From the NCBI RefSeq assembly GCF_004005945.1, contig NZ_SACS01000011.1, positions 97,980 through 161,979 on the forward strand: DNA of 64,000 nucleotides, written 5' to 3'. Below the pieces are notes generated by a model that did not search any database, was not told where the DNA came from, and worked only from the letters and a program-made list of their open reading frames with translations. Shown one piece after another: positions 24,983 to 34,736 of the stretch. Each line of letters starts with the position of its first letter. Positions within the stretch are counted from its first letter, which is position 1. Source of the DNA: Rheinheimera riviphila (GTDB lineage Bacteria > Pseudomonadota > Gammaproteobacteria > Enterobacterales > Alteromonadaceae). A program made the position numbers and the translations under genes.

Positions 24983-26833
24983 TTAAGCCGCTTTATTGCT
25001 CGCAATATACTGATCAACCAGCGTTTCCAATACGTCCAACGGCACGGCGCCATTTTTCAGCACGACATCGTGGAATGCGCGGATATCAAATTTGTCGCCA
25101 AGCGCTGTTTTGGCTTTTTCGCGCAGTTCGACAATTTTGATCATACCGATTTTGTAAGCCGTTGCTTGTGATGGCATCACGATATAACGTTCAATCGCGT
25201 TATCAACTTCAGATTTAGCATTAGGTGTATTGGTTGCTAAATAGGTAATGGCTTCTTCACGGGTCCACTTTTTCGCGTGAATACCGGTGTCGACCACCAA
25301 ACGGCAGGCGCGCCATAGTTCCATCGCTAAGCGGCCAAAATCGGAGTAGGGGTCTTGATACATGCCGATTTCTTTTGGCAGCATTTCAGTGTACAAACCC
25401 CAACCTTCAACATAAGCGGTGTAACCACCAAATTTACGGAACTTCGGCACATTTTCCAGTTCCTGGGCGATGGCGATTTGCATATGGTGGCCCGGAATAC
25501 CTTCATGGAACGCCAGCGCTTCCAGCTCGTATTTTGGCATGCCTTTCATCCGGAACAGGTTGGCGTAATACACGCCAGGGCGTTTGCCGTCCATTGATGG
25601 TTGCTCGTAGAAAGCTTTGCCAGCCGATTGTTCACGGAAGGGTTCAACTGCTTTCACAATCATGTCAGCTTTAGGTTTGACCAGAAACAACGAATCCAGT
25701 TTGCCTTTCATCTCGTCGATGACGCGGGTGGCTTCGGTTAAATAAGCCGCTTTGCCTTCGGCAGTGTCCGGGTAATAGAACTGGGCGTCGTCGCGCATAA
25801 AGCTGAAAAAGGCTTGTAAATCGCCTTTAAAACCAACCTTTTGCATGATGGCCTGCATTTCCTGATGGATACGCGCTACTTCAGACAGACCCAAATCGTG
25901 AATTTGATCGGCGGTCATGGTGGTCGTGGTGGTACGCGCTAACGCGTTGTTGTAGAACTCAGCGCCATCTTTAAAGCGCCATACGCCATCCTCGGTACCA
26001 GCTTTGGTTTCCAGCGTGGTCAGGTAGCTGATCAACTGCTCATAAGCTGGCTTGACGCTGCTCACCAATGCCACTTCGGCTTCTTTGATCAACATTTGTT
26101 TGGCGGCATCGTCAATGGTTAACTTATTGACTTTACCGCGGAAATCTTCGAGCAACGTGCTGTCAGCGCCTTCAGTAAACGGCGCACCTTTAATCAAATT
26201 CTGACTGGCACCAATCACATGGGGGAACACAAATTTTGGTGGAATGATGCCAAGTTCTGCCCGTTTATCCAGCTGCGTCATCAATTGTTGAAACAGCGTC
26301 TGCACGCCGTTGAGCCGCGCGATATAAGCTTTGGCATCGGATTCGTCGGCAATCTGGTGTTGGTTAATTAGTAAAGACGCCACCATCGAGTGGGTGCCAT
26401 ACATCTGATTGACCGGGTAGTTGTACAACCGCCATTTGTCATCAGCGATTTGTTGTTCGGCTTGTTGTTTAAACAGTTGGTAACTGAGTTTGGACTGCTC
26501 GTCTAAGGCTTCGACATTAAAGCTTTTCAGTTGCTCTAATTGTTGTTTGGTCAGCTCCAGCGTTTTTGCCGCTTGTTCGTCGGTCATTGGCTCCCATTTG
26601 TCGTAGTCTTTTTTAATGCCTAAATAGGTGAGCGACGTTGGGCTTAATTCAACTTGATCCATAAAGGCTTTTTCAAAAAAAGCGCTGATTTTTTCGTTTT
26701 CGTTCTGAACCATGGCAGTCGCTGCTGGTGTTGCAGCTTCGGTGCTGGCAGTGCTGGCTTTTTCGGCCGGTGAACAGGCACCGAGCAAGGCTAAAGTGAC
26801 GGCCAGGGCCAGCGTCGATTTGGTTAATTTCAT
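24983..26833 (-). CDS. DUF885 family lipoprotein, putative metallopeptidase
   Basis: A 616-residue predicted lipoprotein: N-terminus MKLTKSTLALAVTLALLGAC with lipobox LGAC (Cys20), then a Ser/Thr/Ala-rich linker. The body is a DUF885 domain, a gluzincin-like fold with the motif AFHEGIPGHHMQIAIAQE near residue 447 (HExxxH-type zinc site). Substrates are unknown; relatives are assumed to be peptidases. It lies downstream of hemW on the same strand after about 120 bases. The last 124 bp are duplicated at the far side of the retron island. Confidence 0.9.
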   Translation of the reverse strand: MKLTKSTLALAVTLALLGACSPAEKASTASTEAATPAATAMVQNENEKISAFFEKAFMDQVELSPTSLTYLGIKKDYDKWEPMTDEQAAKTLELTKQQLEQLKSFNVEALDEQSKLSYQLFKQQAEQQIADDKWRLYNYPVNQMYGTHSMVASLLINQHQIADESDAKAYIARLNGVQTLFQQLMTQLDKRAELGIIPPKFVFPHVIGASQNLIKGAPFTEGADSTLLEDFRGKVNKLTIDDAAKQMLIKEAEVALVSSVKPAYEQLISYLTTLETKAGTEDGVWRFKDGAEFYNNALARTTTTTMTADQIHDLGLSEVARIHQEMQAIMQKVGFKGDLQAFFSFMRDDAQFYYPDTAEGKAAYLTEATRVIDEMKGKLDSLFLVKPKADMIVKAVEPFREQSAGKAFYEQPSMDGKRPGVYYANLFRMKGMPKYELEALAFHEGIPGHHMQIAIAQELENVPKFRKFGGYTAYVEGWGLYTEMLPKEIGMYQDPYSDFGRLAMELWRACRLVVDTGIHAKKWTREEAITYLATNTPNAKSEVDNAIERYIVMPSQATAYKIGMIKIVELREKAKTALGDKFDIRAFHDVVLKNGAVPLDVLETLVDQYIASNKAA

Positions 26834-26954
26834 TGTTACCTCTGTAATTGCGTGGGTGCGCTTTGTTTTGATCTAGCTTGTTGCTGCGCGGTTGAGTGAC
26901 ATTCAGAAAAACTCACTGATCTTGTTTATCATGTTGCTGCTTGTGCTGCCAAGC

Positions 26955-28109
26955 TTATAAAAACATCTGCAGCAAATCATTCAGATATCGCACGCCATGG
27001 GGCGTGATTTGATAGTGCTGATCTTGCTGGTTAACTAATCCTAATTGCATGGCTTTGACAAGGATCGGCTCGACTGTTGCGGCAGGTAAACCGGTATATG
27101 CGGTAAATTCAGCAATGCTACAAGTCTCCAGCAGCCGGAAGCGATTCATAAAATACTCGAAGGGTAATTCGTCGCTTGGCACTGGTGTGGCGCTGTCCAG
27201 ATATGCCTTGCTCAAATCCATATAACCTTTGGGATGTTTCACTTTCACCGTGCGGACAATGTGGCCGTGCTCAGGCAGGGTAATTTTGCCGTGTGCACCA
27301 CAGCCAATGCCTAAATAATCACCAAAGCGCCAGTAATTCAGATTATGTCGACACTGAAAACCCACTTTGGCATAAGCCGAAGTTTCATATTGCTGATAAC
27401 CAGCGGCGGTTAATAAGGCATGGCCTTGTTCCTGAATGTCCCACAAAATATCATCTTCCGGTAATACCGGCGGCTTCGAAGCAAAAGCAGTATTAGGTTC
27501 AATGGTCAGTTGATACCAGGATAAATGCGGCGGTTGCAGCGCAATGGCTTGCTGTAAATCGCTGAGCGCATCGTCGATACTTTGCTCCGGCAGGCCGTGC
27601 ATTAAATCGAGGTTAAAACTTTTTAAAGGGCTGTTGGTGAGTAATGCCGTCGCTAGTTGTGCGGCGTTGCTGGCTTCAGCGCCTTGATGAATACGACCAA
27701 GCCGCGTGAGTTTATCGTTTTGGAAACTTTGCACCCCAATGGAGAAACGGCTAACTCCGGCTTTGACATAACCGGCAAAACGCTCGGCTTCAACGGTGCC
27801 AGGGTTGGCTTCCATAGTGATTTCGATATCAGCCGCAAAAGCTATTCTGCTTTGTACACCGTCTAAAATAGCGGCAATGCCTTCAGCGCTAAACACGCTT
27901 GGCGTACCGCCGCCGATAAAAATACTGTGTAGTGTCCGGCCTTGCACGTACTCAAGATCGAGGTCTAAATCGGCCAGCAAATGGGCGATATATTCCTGCT
28001 CCGGAATACCTTGTTTCACCGCATGCGAGTTAAAATCGCAATACGGACATTTTTGGATGCACCAGGGAATGTGGATATATAACGATAACGGCGGCAGCTG
28101 GAGCATCAT
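26955..28109 (-). CDS. hemW: HemW, radical SAM heme chaperone
   Basis: Binds and transfers heme (long misannotated as anaerobic coproporphyrinogen oxidase). The radical-SAM cluster motif CIQKCPYCDFNSH (CxxxCxxC) is at about residues 17-26. Other landmarks are FIGGGTPSVFS, TMEANPGTVE and RFSIGVQSFQ, and it ends with the HemN C-terminal domain. The 384-residue length is normal. HemW has no extra N-terminal cysteine, unlike true HemN, which agrees with the assignment. Its start overlaps the end of rdgB's stop region by adjacency (next base), so they are co-translated. Confidence 0.94.
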   Translation of the reverse strand: MMLQLPPLSLYIHIPWCIQKCPYCDFNSHAVKQGIPEQEYIAHLLADLDLDLEYVQGRTLHSIFIGGGTPSVFSAEGIAAILDGVQSRIAFAADIEITMEANPGTVEAERFAGYVKAGVSRFSIGVQSFQNDKLTRLGRIHQGAEASNAAQLATALLTNSPLKSFNLDLMHGLPEQSIDDALSDLQQAIALQPPHLSWYQLTIEPNTAFASKPPVLPEDDILWDIQEQGHALLTAAGYQQYETSAYAKVGFQCRHNLNYWRFGDYLGIGCGAHGKITLPEHGHIVRTVKVKHPKGYMDLSKAYLDSATPVPSDELPFEYFMNRFRLLETCSIAEFTAYTGLPAATVEPILVKAMQLGLVNQQDQHYQITPHGVRYLNDLLQMFL

Positions 28110-28736
28110 TTAAGCCTTCTGCTGCCATTGTTGTTGTAACAACGACAACGCTTTACCACGATGACTGATCAGCGCCTTTTGCGCTTTTTCCAGCTCCGCT
28201 GACATCACACCCAAGTCTGGTAACCAGAATATCGGATCATAACCGAAACCATGCTGGCCTTTGACTTCGAAGGCTATTTCACCGGTCCAGATGCCGTGGC
28301 TGATGAGCGGCGTAGGGTCGTTGGCATGGCGTAGATACACCAGCACACAATGAAATTGCGCCTGACGTTGACCAGCCGGGACATCCGCCATTTTCTCCAG
28401 CAGTAGGGCTACATTGTCGGCATCAGTCGCCTGCAGGCCGGCAAATCGTGCGGAGTAAATACCCGGCGCGCCACCCAAGGCGTCTACCGCCAGCCCCGAG
28501 TCGTCAGCAATGGCAGGTAAACCAGTAATGGCTGCAGCATGACGCGCTTTCAGAATCGCATTTTCAATAAAAGTCAGGCCGGTTTCGTCGGCATCAGGGA
28601 CACCAAGACTGGTTTGCGGAATAATCTCACAGCCCCAGGGTGCCAACATGGCCGCCAGTTCAGAAACTTTTCCCGGATTGCCGGTGGCAAGCACAATTTT
28701 TTGTGCGCTATTTTGATTTTGGATCAATGATGACAT
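28110..28736 (-). CDS. rdgB: RdgB/HAM1 dITP/XTP pyrophosphatase
   Basis: House-cleaning enzyme hydrolysing dITP, ITP and XTP to monophosphates and pyrophosphate. At 208 residues it is normal length. The sequence begins with ~12 extra residues, then [15 protein letters not shown] (the TxNxxK nucleotide motif), followed by [25 protein letters not shown] and [10 protein letters not shown], all family signatures. The frame is open far upstream, but the chosen ATG gives the correct N-terminus. It lies between the DUF4426 gene and hemW in the yggS-to-hemW operon. Confidence 0.94.
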   Translation of the reverse strand: MSSLIQNQNSAQKIVLATGNPGKVSELAAMLAPWGCEIIPQTSLGVPDADETGLTFIENAILKARHAAAITGLPAIADDSGLAVDALGGAPGIYSARFAGLQATDADNVALLLEKMADVPAGQRQAQFHCVLVYLRHANDPTPLISHGIWTGEIAFEVKGQHGFGYDPIFWLPDLGVMSAELEKAQKALISHRGKALSLLQQQWQQKA

Positions 28737-28782
28737 CAACAGAGGCTCACAGAATGGAGCCAGTCGCGCTGGCTCTACAGGA

Positions 28783-29274
28783 TTAATCGACGTAAAAGGT
28801 ATGGGTAAATTGCAGTTGCTGGCTGACGTCACCTTGCTTGATTTGCAGCGTGAAGGTAAAACGTTCTTCATTGCGATAGGGCAGCTGCGCCAGGTAATAA
28901 ATCGCTTTGCCTTCGACCACTTCCCGGAATACCAGTTCTTTTTGTTGGCCCAGAAGGTTTTTGGCAACGCCTTCGATACTGACTTGCTGCGCTGCCTGAT
29001 CGCCGCTGTTCAGCACCGAAATATTGACTAAACCCTGAAATTTGGTGCGTTCCAGCTGATAGGCTTTGGCAATGACGGGGTCAATCAACGTCGATGGCAT
29101 CGCAATATAATGGACATCCCAGGGGCCTAACTGCTTTTTCTGCTCGGCGCTGACCTGGCCTGCACTGAACAACCCAACTGACATTAACAGCAGGGTGAAC
29201 CGGATCTGTGATCCGAGCAATTGCCCGAACCATTGTCCGATCCAGGTATCGAGTAAAAGAGTGCTTGGTTTCAT
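28783..29274 (-). CDS. DUF4426 family secreted protein
   Basis: A 163-residue protein with an uncleaved-looking hydrophobic N-terminal segment ([25 protein letters not shown]), most probably a signal peptide cleaved after VSA with a longer n-region than usual. The mature part ([40 protein letters not shown]) is the DUF4426 signature, common in this exact operon position between yggU and rdgB in gammaproteobacteria. Function unknown. It overlaps the end of yggU by four bases. Confidence 0.78.
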   Translation of the reverse strand: MKPSTLLLDTWIGQWFGQLLGSQIRFTLLLMSVGLFSAGQVSAEQKKQLGPWDVHYIAMPSTLIDPVIAKAYQLERTKFQGLVNISVLNSGDQAAQQVSIEGVAKNLLGQQKELVFREVVEGKAIYYLAQLPYRNEERFTFTLQIKQGDVSQQLQFTHTFYVD

Positions 29275-29585
29275 GATTCACTTTCCTTTTTCTGCACAAA
29301 TTCAGAGAATTCTGCCGGGATCACAAAAGGGGCTTTAATCAGCACCTGCTTATGCCGGCTTAATTCACCTTTGTGTAAACTGACTTGGCTTTGACTGACC
29401 TGAAACAGTTTAGCTAATAATTTACGGACATGAGCATTGGCTTTGCCATCCACGGGCGGCGCGGTAATCGCCAGTTTGATTTCAGCGCCGTGTAAACCCA
29501 TCACCTGATCCCGACTGGCTTTGGGTTGAATGTACAGCGCTAACAGCAAATCAGCGCCCAGATACTTCGCTACACTGCTCATCAA
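29271..29585 (-). CDS. yggU: YggU/DUF167 family protein
   Basis: A 104-residue small basic protein of the DUF167 family, with the conserved [45 protein letters not shown] block, including the PxVDGKAN signature. No biochemical role is firmly known. It starts about 17 bases after yggT and overlaps DUF4426 (ATGA). Confidence 0.9.
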   Translation of the reverse strand: MMSSVAKYLGADLLLALYIQPKASRDQVMGLHGAEIKLAITAPPVDGKANAHVRKLLAKLFQVSQSQVSLHKGELSRHKQVLIKAPFVIPAEFSEFVQKKESES

Positions 29586-29602
29586 AGAGTCACATCAACG
29601 GC

Positions 29603-30169
29603 TCAAAACAGCCTTGAAACCAGGCTTTGCACCAGAATTTGTAAAAACTGCAGGCCAACCAATAACACCAGTACCGATAAATCCAGTCCGCCCATCGGTG
29701 GAATGATCTTACGGATAGGCCGCAGCAACGGCTCTGTCAGTTGATGCAGCAGGTGCTCCATCGGGTTTCTGCCCTGACTGAACCAGCTCATAATGGCGCG
29801 GATCACAATCACCCAAAACAACAGGCTAAATGCTTCTTTGACTAAAACGACCACAGCGCCAAGCGCGGTGGTACCCAGATTCATTTGTCCAGCCAGCAAC
29901 AGCTGAATGGTCACCACTTTTGCTGCCGCAATTAACAACGCCAAAACCAACGACGCCGTATCAACCGGACCCATGCTCGGAATAAACCGGCGCATCGGGA
30001 TAATCAGTGGGTTGGTGGCTTTGACCACAAACTGGCTCAGCGGATTGTAGAAATCAGCCCGCACCAGCTGCAGCCATAATCGCAGCATCACCACCATTAA
30101 AACCAGGGTGAACACGGTATCAATTAAAAAGAACAACGCTTCGTTCATAACTTCAGGATCCTGAATCAA
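29603..30169 (-). CDS. yggT: YggT family membrane protein
   Basis: A 188-residue inner-membrane protein made of two repeated YGGT modules: LVRADFYNPLSQFVVKATNPLIIPMRRFIP in the first and WFSQGRNPMEHLLHQLTEPLLRPIRKIIPPMGGLDLS in the second, each followed by hydrophobic helices. Implicated in membrane/osmotic robustness in some bacteria; not settled. It follows proC after 35 bases in the same operon. Confidence 0.93.
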   Translation of the reverse strand: MIQDPEVMNEALFFLIDTVFTLVLMVVMLRLWLQLVRADFYNPLSQFVVKATNPLIIPMRRFIPSMGPVDTASLVLALLIAAAKVVTIQLLLAGQMNLGTTALGAVVVLVKEAFSLLFWVIVIRAIMSWFSQGRNPMEHLLHQLTEPLLRPIRKIIPPMGGLDLSVLVLLVGLQFLQILVQSLVSRLF

Positions 30170-30204
30170 AAGAAAACACCAGTGAGTGTGACACTCACTG
30201 CTAC

Positions 30205-31020
30205 CTATAAAGTGCTGGCCATTGCCTCGGCTCTGGCAATCGCCGCTTGCATCGCTGCAGCGACGGTCTGCTCCAGCTCACGCGCGCGAAACGTTTCAAT
30301 CGCTTCGTGAGTGGTGCCGCCTTTGCTGGTCACTTCTGCCCGTAAATCGGCAAAGGACAAATCAGACTGCGCCGCCAACGTTGCTGCGCCGAGAGCAGTT
30401 TGCGCCACCATGGCTTTGGCGTCTTCGCTGCTAAAGCCAAGGGTTTCTGCCTGCTGTTGCATCGCCTGCATAAAATAAAAGAAGTAGGCCGGCGCACTGC
30501 CGCTGACGGCAATAATGTGATTAATTTGCGCTTCGTCGTCCAGCCAGACATTGCGGCCACAGCCACTGAATAACTGATCAACAAAAGATTTTTCGTAATT
30601 GGAACATTGACTTGGATATAGTCCGGTGACGCCAAGGCCTATCTGTGCCGGCGTATTCGGCATCGCGCGCACAATTCGGATATCACCGAGCCATTCGCGA
30701 TAACGGCTCACTGGTAAACCTGCGGCGACCGTGACAAATAATTTTTCGTGGATTTCCGGCGCGCCAGCTAACATCGCCTGACAAACTTCGGCCATCAGCT
30801 GTGGCTTGACCGCCAACACAATGACATCAGCGACTTGCGCCGCATGGACGTTATCTTCGGTGACTTGAATACCAAAATCTTTGGCAAGGGTGGCCAGTTT
30901 TGCCGCATTGCGATTACTGGCGATAATATTTTCAGCAGGATAACCCTGTTTCACCAGGGCGGCTATCAGACAACGCGCCATATTACCGGCGCCAATAAAA
31001 GCTACTGTGTTTTCATTCAT
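30205..31020 (-). CDS. proC: Pyrroline-5-carboxylate reductase ProC
   Basis: Last step of proline synthesis: reduces pyrroline-5-carboxylate with NAD(P)H. It has 271 residues with the Rossmann motif GAGNMARCL at about 10-16. AVKPQLMAEV and SGSAPAYFFYFMQAM lie in the middle, and AQTALGAATL with EVTSKGGTTHEAIETF in the dimerising C-terminal domain. It overlaps the yggS stop by eight bases. Confidence 0.95.
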   Translation of the reverse strand: MNENTVAFIGAGNMARCLIAALVKQGYPAENIIASNRNAAKLATLAKDFGIQVTEDNVHAAQVADVIVLAVKPQLMAEVCQAMLAGAPEIHEKLFVTVAAGLPVSRYREWLGDIRIVRAMPNTPAQIGLGVTGLYPSQCSNYEKSFVDQLFSGCGRNVWLDDEAQINHIIAVSGSAPAYFFYFMQAMQQQAETLGFSSEDAKAMVAQTALGAATLAAQSDLSFADLRAEVTSKGGTTHEAIETFRARELEQTVAAAMQAAIARAEAMASTL

Positions 31021-31714
31021 GAGGTTGCGGTTCCCGCGCGCCGAAAATGGCTGTGCCTAATCTTATCATAGTTGCACCGAAAGTCAGGGCTTGTTGCCAG
31101 TCATCTGACATGCCCATCGACAGCGCCCTGGCCTGTGGAAATAGTTGCTGAAGTTGGACGGACAAGGCTTGCATCGCGGCAAAAGCCTGGCTGTTGTCGT
31201 TATCGACGGCTGGGGCAGGAATCGCCATTAAGCCAGCGAGTTCGAGGTTTGGCAGTGCCGCGACCTTTGCAGCGAAAGGCAGAACCTCAGCGGCTGCAAT
31301 ACCCGCTTTACTGGCTTCGTCACTGATATTGACCTGAATAAGCACTTTCAGCGCGCTCATGCCTGCAGGGCGCTGTGCCGATAACCGCTCGGCGATTTTC
31401 AGCCGGTCGATGCTGTGCACCCAGCCAGCAAATTTGGCGATATCACGGGTTTTATTCGATTGAATAGGGCCAATAAAATGCCATTCTAAATCAGTTAGTT
31501 CTGCTAACTCGCTCGCTTTATCGACCAGCTCTTGCACATAGTTTTCACCAAACTGACGTTGCCCGGCCAGATATGCTTCTGTAATCAATGAGATGGGTTT
31601 GGTTTTACTGACGGCGATTAATTGCGCATCTGCACGCACGCTGGGGTTTTTCTGCTTAATTTCTGCAAGCTGCCGGTAGGCTGAATTCAGTCGTTCTGCT
31701 ATGTTGTTATCCAT
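31013..31714 (-). CDS. yggS: YggS/PLPHP pyridoxal-5'-phosphate homeostasis protein
   Basis: PLP-binding protein that maintains vitamin B6 and amino-acid balance. It has 233 residues. The PLP lysine is in LIAVSKTKP near residue 36, and the FGENYVQELVDKA, WHFIGPIQSNK and LSMGMSDDW segments are all family signatures. The frame extends upstream, but this ATG has an AGGTCC box and gives the usual N-terminus. First gene of the yggS-proC-yggT-yggU-DUF4426-rdgB-hemW operon, divergent from pilT with 60 bases between them. Confidence 0.94.
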   Translation of the reverse strand: MDNNIAERLNSAYRQLAEIKQKNPSVRADAQLIAVSKTKPISLITEAYLAGQRQFGENYVQELVDKASELAELTDLEWHFIGPIQSNKTRDIAKFAGWVHSIDRLKIAERLSAQRPAGMSALKVLIQVNISDEASKAGIAAAEVLPFAAKVAALPNLELAGLMAIPAPAVDNDNSQAFAAMQALSVQLQQLFPQARALSMGMSDDWQQALTFGATMIRLGTAIFGAREPQPHE

Positions 31715-31774
31715 TGGGACCTGACTTTTCGTGATTATTTTTTTAGTTTCTGGCAAACAGGAGTACATTTTGTC

Positions 31775-32827
31775 ATGGATATTACCGAATTATTAGCCTT
31801 TAGCGTGCAGCATAAGTCGTCGGATTTACACTTATCGGCCGGTGTGCCGCCGCTGATCCGGGTCGATGGCGATGTGCGTCGCTTAAATATTCCGCCATTG
31901 ACGCATAAAGACGTGCACGCTTTGGTGTACGACATTATGACGGATAAGCAGCGTAAAGAATACGAAGAACGACTGGAGTCGGATTTTTCGTTTGAAGTGC
32001 CTGGTCTGGCGCGGTTCCGGGTCAATGCCTTTGTGCAAAACCGCGGTGCTGCAGCGGTTTTCCGTACCATCCCTAGTGAAGTACTGAGCCTGGATGATTT
32101 AGCGGCGCCAGATGTATTTCGCACCATCGCCGAAAACCCACGTGGTTTAGTGCTCGTGACCGGGCCAACCGGTTCGGGTAAATCGACCACGCTCGCGGCC
32201 ATGGTCGATTACATCAATACCACCCGGCATGAGCACATTCTGACCATTGAAGATCCAATCGAATTTGTGCATCACAACAAACTTTGCCTGGTGAACCAGC
32301 GGGAAGTGCATCGCGATACCTTAAGTTTTAGTAACGCCCTGCGCTCTGCGCTGCGGGAAGATCCGGACATTATTCTGGTCGGTGAATTACGCGATTTAGA
32401 AACTATTCGTCTGGCAATGACCGCCGCTGAAACCGGCCATTTGGTGTTCGGCACTTTGCACACCACGTCAGCGCCAAAAACCATTGACCGGATCATCGAC
32501 GTATTCCCTGGCGAAGAAAAAGCCATGGTGCGTTCGATGTTATCCGAATCGCTACGCGCAGTTATTTCACAAACGCTGCTGAAAAAAGTTGGTGGTGGCC
32601 GGGTGGCGGCACACGAAATTATGGTCGGCTTACCGGCAATCCGAAATCTGATCCGTGAAGACAAAATTGCCCAGATGTATTCGGTCATTCAGACCGGTGC
32701 GGCGCACGGCATGCAAACCATGGATCAATGTTTATTAAATCTGGTCAACCGTGGTTTGATCACCAAACAAGACGCGCTCGCCAAAGCACAAGACAAAAAT
32801 GCTTTTGGCGCTATGGGCCGGATTTAG
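31775..32827 (+). CDS. pilT: Type IV pilus retraction ATPase PilT
   Basis: Hexameric cytoplasmic ATPase that depolymerises type IV pili for twitching and DNA uptake. It has 350 residues. Walker A GPTGSGKST lies near residue 130, the Asp box ILTIEDPIEF and Walker B region ILVGELRDLETI follow, and the His box is TGHLVFGTLHT. The C-terminal AIRNLIREDKIAQM motif is specific to PilT and needed for retraction. Preceded by AGGAG. It is followed ten bases later by pilU. Confidence 0.97.
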   Translation: MDITELLAFSVQHKSSDLHLSAGVPPLIRVDGDVRRLNIPPLTHKDVHALVYDIMTDKQRKEYEERLESDFSFEVPGLARFRVNAFVQNRGAAAVFRTIPSEVLSLDDLAAPDVFRTIAENPRGLVLVTGPTGSGKSTTLAAMVDYINTTRHEHILTIEDPIEFVHHNKLCLVNQREVHRDTLSFSNALRSALREDPDIILVGELRDLETIRLAMTAAETGHLVFGTLHTTSAPKTIDRIIDVFPGEEKAMVRSMLSESLRAVISQTLLKKVGGGRVAAHEIMVGLPAIRNLIREDKIAQMYSVIQTGAAHGMQTMDQCLLNLVNRGLITKQDALAKAQDKNAFGAMGRI

Positions 32828-32837
32828 GAGCTTTCAG

Positions 32838-33965
32838 GTGGAATTAGTCCAGTTATTGCAAAAAATGGTCGATGCCAAGGCTTCCGATATGTTTGTCACC
32901 GCCGGCATGCCGGTGGCAGCGAAGATCAACGGGGAATTGCTGCCGATCGACGATACACCGCTGACAGCGGAAGACTCGCTGGCGATTGTATTGGCAGCGA
33001 TGAATGAAAAGCAAAAAAATGAATTTTTGAAAGTCAAAGAATGTAACTTTGCGGTCGCCAATGAAGCGGGGCGCTTTCGGGTGTCGGCGTTTTTTCAGCG
33101 GGATCAGGCCGGGATGGTGGTGCGGCGGATTGTTACTACCATTCCGAATGCTGATGATTTAGGTCTGCCGCCGATTTTAAAAGAAATCATCATGTCCAAA
33201 CGCGGGCTGGTGCTCTTTGTGGGTGGTACCGGCACTGGTAAATCAACCTCGTTGGCGGCGCTCATTGGCTTTCGCAATAAGACCTCCCGTGGCCATATTC
33301 TGACCATCGAAGATCCAATTGAATTTGTGCACGATCACCAAAAAAGCCTGATCACCCAACGTGAAGTGGGTATCGACACCGATTCGTTTGAGTCCGCGCT
33401 AAAAAGCTCGTTACGTCAGGCGCCGGACGTCATTCTAATCGGTGAAATCCGTAGCCAGGACACCATGGAATATGCGTTGTCATTCGCGGAAACCGGCCAC
33501 TTGTGTATTGCGACATTGCACGCCAACAATGCCAACCAGGCAATTGACCGGATCATGCACTTAGTGCCGAAAGAGAAACACGGCAAGTTACTGTTTGATT
33601 TGTCATTAAACCTGCGGGCTATTGTCGCGCAGCAACTGATCCCCACGCCGGACGGTTCACGGCGCATCGCGGCGATTGAAGTGCTGCTGAATTCGCCATT
33701 GGTCGCAGATTTAATCAAACGGGGCGAAATTGATGAAGTGAAAGCGGTGATGAGTAAATCACGCGAGCTTGGCATGCAGACCTTCGATCAGGCCTTGTAC
33801 GATTTATATCAGCGCAGCCAAATCAGCTACGCCGATGCACTGCACCACGCTGATTCACCGAACGACTTACGACTGATGATTAAACTGCGTAACAATGAAA
33901 CTTCAGGGGCAGGTTTCCTGGCGAATGTTACGGTTGATGGTTTGGAAAAACCAGAGAAGAACTAA
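32838..33965 (+). CDS. pilU: Type IV pilus retraction ATPase PilU
   Basis: Accessory retraction ATPase that works with PilT. It has 375 residues, with Walker A GGTGTGKST near 135, ILTIEDPIEFVHDH and VILIGEIRSQDTMEYALSFAETGH. The C-terminus lacks the AIRNLIRE motif, as expected for PilU. I chose the GTG start (AGGAG seven bases upstream); a frame-open ATG upstream would run back into pilT. Confidence 0.95.
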   Translation: MELVQLLQKMVDAKASDMFVTAGMPVAAKINGELLPIDDTPLTAEDSLAIVLAAMNEKQKNEFLKVKECNFAVANEAGRFRVSAFFQRDQAGMVVRRIVTTIPNADDLGLPPILKEIIMSKRGLVLFVGGTGTGKSTSLAALIGFRNKTSRGHILTIEDPIEFVHDHQKSLITQREVGIDTDSFESALKSSLRQAPDVILIGEIRSQDTMEYALSFAETGHLCIATLHANNANQAIDRIMHLVPKEKHGKLLFDLSLNLRAIVAQQLIPTPDGSRRIAAIEVLLNSPLVADLIKRGEIDEVKAVMSKSRELGMQTFDQALYDLYQRSQISYADALHHADSPNDLRLMIKLRNNETSGAGFLANVTVDGLEKPEKN

Positions 33966-33975
33966 CTAGACTGGG

Positions 33976-34000
33976 GGGTTCGCAACATTTGCGGACCCCA
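33976..34000 (+). terminator. Hairpin after pilU
   Basis: GGGGTTCGCA and TGCGGACCCC pair with one mismatch around a five-base loop, about ten bases past pilU. No T-run follows, so it is only a possible terminator. Confidence 0.45.
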
Positions 34001-34048
34001 TTCAGACAATAAAACCCGATCTAGCAGTAAGAAAGGAATTCGCAAAAG

Positions 34049-34330
34049 TTAACTCGCTGGCCGCTCAGTGCCCACAAACTGAAATCTGGGGACTTCTTCA
34101 CCCTGAATGGTCACGGTTTCTGTGAACATCGACAACGGGCGCACCCACAAGCCGTAATCACCATACAATGCCCGATACACCGCATAAGGTAGTTCATCTT
34201 CGCTATGCATGGCAATCGCTAGCAATTGGTAGCAGGGGCCTTTGTAATGCTGGTAATAACCCAGCGGCACCGAGCCGTCACCGTGATCAAGCAAAGCCGA
34301 GATACCGTTATCAGGCAGAATGATTGTCAA
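34049..34330 (-). CDS. DUF1653 family protein
   Basis: A 93-residue soluble protein with the DUF1653 core: [20 protein letters not shown], then [21 protein letters not shown]. Function unknown. Its start lies 20 bases inside the end of ruvX, so it is coupled to that gene. A shorter start is possible, but none inside is clearly better. Confidence 0.82.
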   Translation of the reverse strand: MTIILPDNGISALLDHGDGSVPLGYYQHYKGPCYQLLAIAMHSEDELPYAVYRALYGDYGLWVRPLSMFTETVTIQGEEVPRFQFVGTERPAS

Positions 34331-34736
34331 ACCAGCTCTCCAGGATTAATTTGGCCGACCAACAATCGACGGCGTCTTTACTGAGTTTTTTAAACCCACC
34401 TTGGGCAAATAAATCAGCGCGGGCATCGACTGTGGTTAAACGTTCGTCCTGCGTCACGACTTTGAGGCCAAAACGACCATGCAGCCGATTGACGAATTTA
34501 TGCACGCGGGCGGTAAATGGCTGCTCAGTGCCGTCCATATTCAGCGGCAAACCAACCACCACTAAACCTGGTTGCCATTCGCTGATTAGCTTTTCAATCT
34601 GGGTCCAGTCGGGCGTGCCGTCCACTGCTTTGAGTGCTTTTAAGGTACTGGCGCTGCCGGTGAGCTGTTGACCAACCGCCACGCCGATACTTTTCAGGCC
34701 ATAGTCAAAGGCCAGAATATTTGGTTTTTCACTCAT
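34311..34736 (-). CDS. ruvX: Holliday junction resolvase RuvX (YqgF)
   Basis: RNase H-fold nuclease for 16S rRNA 5' maturation and a putative Holliday junction resolvase. At 141 residues it is normal length. It opens with [14 protein letters not shown], carrying the first catalytic Asp, and includes [15 protein letters not shown] and DERLTTVDA, the second acidic site. Its start shares a base with the yqgE stop, in the gshB-yqgE-ruvX order typical of gammaproteobacteria. Confidence 0.93.
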   Translation of the reverse strand: MSEKPNILAFDYGLKSIGVAVGQQLTGSASTLKALKAVDGTPDWTQIEKLISEWQPGLVVVGLPLNMDGTEQPFTARVHKFVNRLHGRFGLKVVTQDERLTTVDARADLFAQGGFKKLSKDAVDCWSAKLILESWFDNHSA

